A stretch of 64,000 nt of DNA, taken from assembly GCA_012838805.1 (NCBI GenBank), contig DUON01000024.1, positions 47,932-111,931 on the forward strand, given 5' to 3'. The position numbers and the translations under genes were made by a program. How positions within the stretch are numbered: the stretch's first letter is position 1; each line of letters starts with the position of its first letter. Positions 63,890 to 64,000 of the stretch are shown here, one piece after another. This stretch comes from Clostridiales bacterium. GTDB taxonomy: Bacteria > Bacillota > Clostridia > Christensenellales > DTU072. The notes beneath the pieces are model-generated. The model was not told the DNA's origin, searched no databases, and was given only the letters and a program-made list of their open reading frames with translations.

Positions 63890-64000
63890 ATGAAAAAGAA
63901 CCCATTCACCAATAAGGCGATATAGTTTACAAAGCCAAGCGGAAAAACTGGCACACACAAACAAACAGCCAAGATAGAAAAGGGGAAGGACCTTCGCACA
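63890..64000 (+). pseudogene. Cassette copy 3: longer reading frame interrupted by TAG, runs off the window
   Basis: Starts like the other copies (MKKNPFTNKAI), but codon 12 is TAG where the others have CAG. After the stop the same frame continues FTKP and then diverges (SGKTGTHKQTAKIEKGKDLRT), open to the window edge. This probably represents the undeleted parent of the 26-residue copies. AAGGAGGTATAAG precedes the ATG. The product is not recognised. Confidence 0.5.

Larger units (their letters stand above)
63459..63925 (+). repeat. Tandem cassette repeat, about 180-bp period
   Basis: Unit: stop codon, AAAAAC, two 10-bp direct repeats, 11 bp, TATAAT, variable 25-50 bp, AAGGAGGTATAA, then an ORF starting ATGAAAAAGAACCC. 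Start codons at 63531, 63709 and 63890, giving periods of 178 and 181 bp. ORF parts are nearly identical; the promoter-to-ORF stretches differ. Confidence 0.85.

Noticed and set aside
63459..63925. CRISPR or integron array
   Set aside because: The repeated part contains an ORF with promoter and ribosome binding site, periods are about 180 bp, and no attC-like fold or cas gene is seen.

Overview
The window is a low-GC chromosomal segment most consistent with an uncultured anaerobic Clostridia-type Bacillota. Pointers are the AT-rich codon use, AGGAGG ribosome binding sites, the split P-protein of the glycine cleavage system (gcvPA/gcvPB), a YlbJ-type sporulation membrane protein, the DUF421-DUF4363 pair, the YdbS/YdbT pair, the GGGtGRT/NifU-like pair and a Gly-Arg-His-Gln-Lys-Leu-Gly tRNA cluster. 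No rRNA is present, so the lineage cannot be fixed. The intracellular beta-glucosidase and beta-mannosidase would suit a plant-fibre or gut habitat (inference).

Layout. 1-3.5 kb: a surface protein with Ig-like and beta-helix regions (cut by the left edge) and a membrane-anchored partner. 3.5-8.3 kb: MTA/SAH nucleosidase, then a UDP-GlcNAc branch (CapD/WbpM-type dehydratase, GlmM and a GlmU-like protein whose uridyltransferase half is reduced). 8.7-14.4 kb: two small membrane proteins and uvrB-uvrA. 14.4-18 kb: DUF421/DUF4363, a SPOR-like protein, dCMP deaminase and an unknown pair. 18-22.8 kb (minus): guaB-guaA-ydbS-ydbT from a consensus promoter; guaA keeps its ATP-pyrophosphatase but has lost the glutaminase catalytic residues. 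22.9-31.7 kb: tcdA, a BaiN-like flavoprotein, the GGGtGRT pair, a DUF975 gene broken by an in-frame TAG, and a lipid-flavoured run (PAP2 phosphatase, AMP-binding ligase, alpha/beta hydrolase, lysoplasmalogenase-like protein). 31.8-37.4 kb: a complete glycine cleavage set, lpd-gcvT-gcvH-gcvPA-gcvPB. 37.5-43.7 kb: ylbJ, two lipoproteins, a PDZ-less HtrA-like protease and an FAD-Rieske oxidoreductase. 44.2-49.5 kb: RNase R and a polar amino-acid ABC transporter with two binding lipoproteins. 49.5-55.8 kb: small membrane and enzyme genes, purC, class II aldolase. 56-62.6 kb: GH3, rdgB, seven tRNAs, GH2 beta-mannosidase. 62.7-64 kb: tRNA-Pro, a decayed tyrosine recombinase, and tandem mini-gene cassettes running off the right edge.

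The most unusual points are: (1) GuaA without Cys, His or Glu in its glutaminase domain; (2) the cassettes at 63.4-64.0 kb, where a 26-residue ORF recurs behind a promoter of fixed geometry carrying two 10-bp direct repeats whose sequence changes from copy to copy but matches within each copy; (3) several genes with a -10 box 5-6 nt before the start codon and no Shine-Dalgarno sequence, predicting leaderless mRNAs; (4) a hairpin between a Shine-Dalgarno sequence and its start codon at 39.9 kb; (5) the GlmU-like protein with a shrunken N-terminal half. All calls come from reading the sequence; no database search was run.
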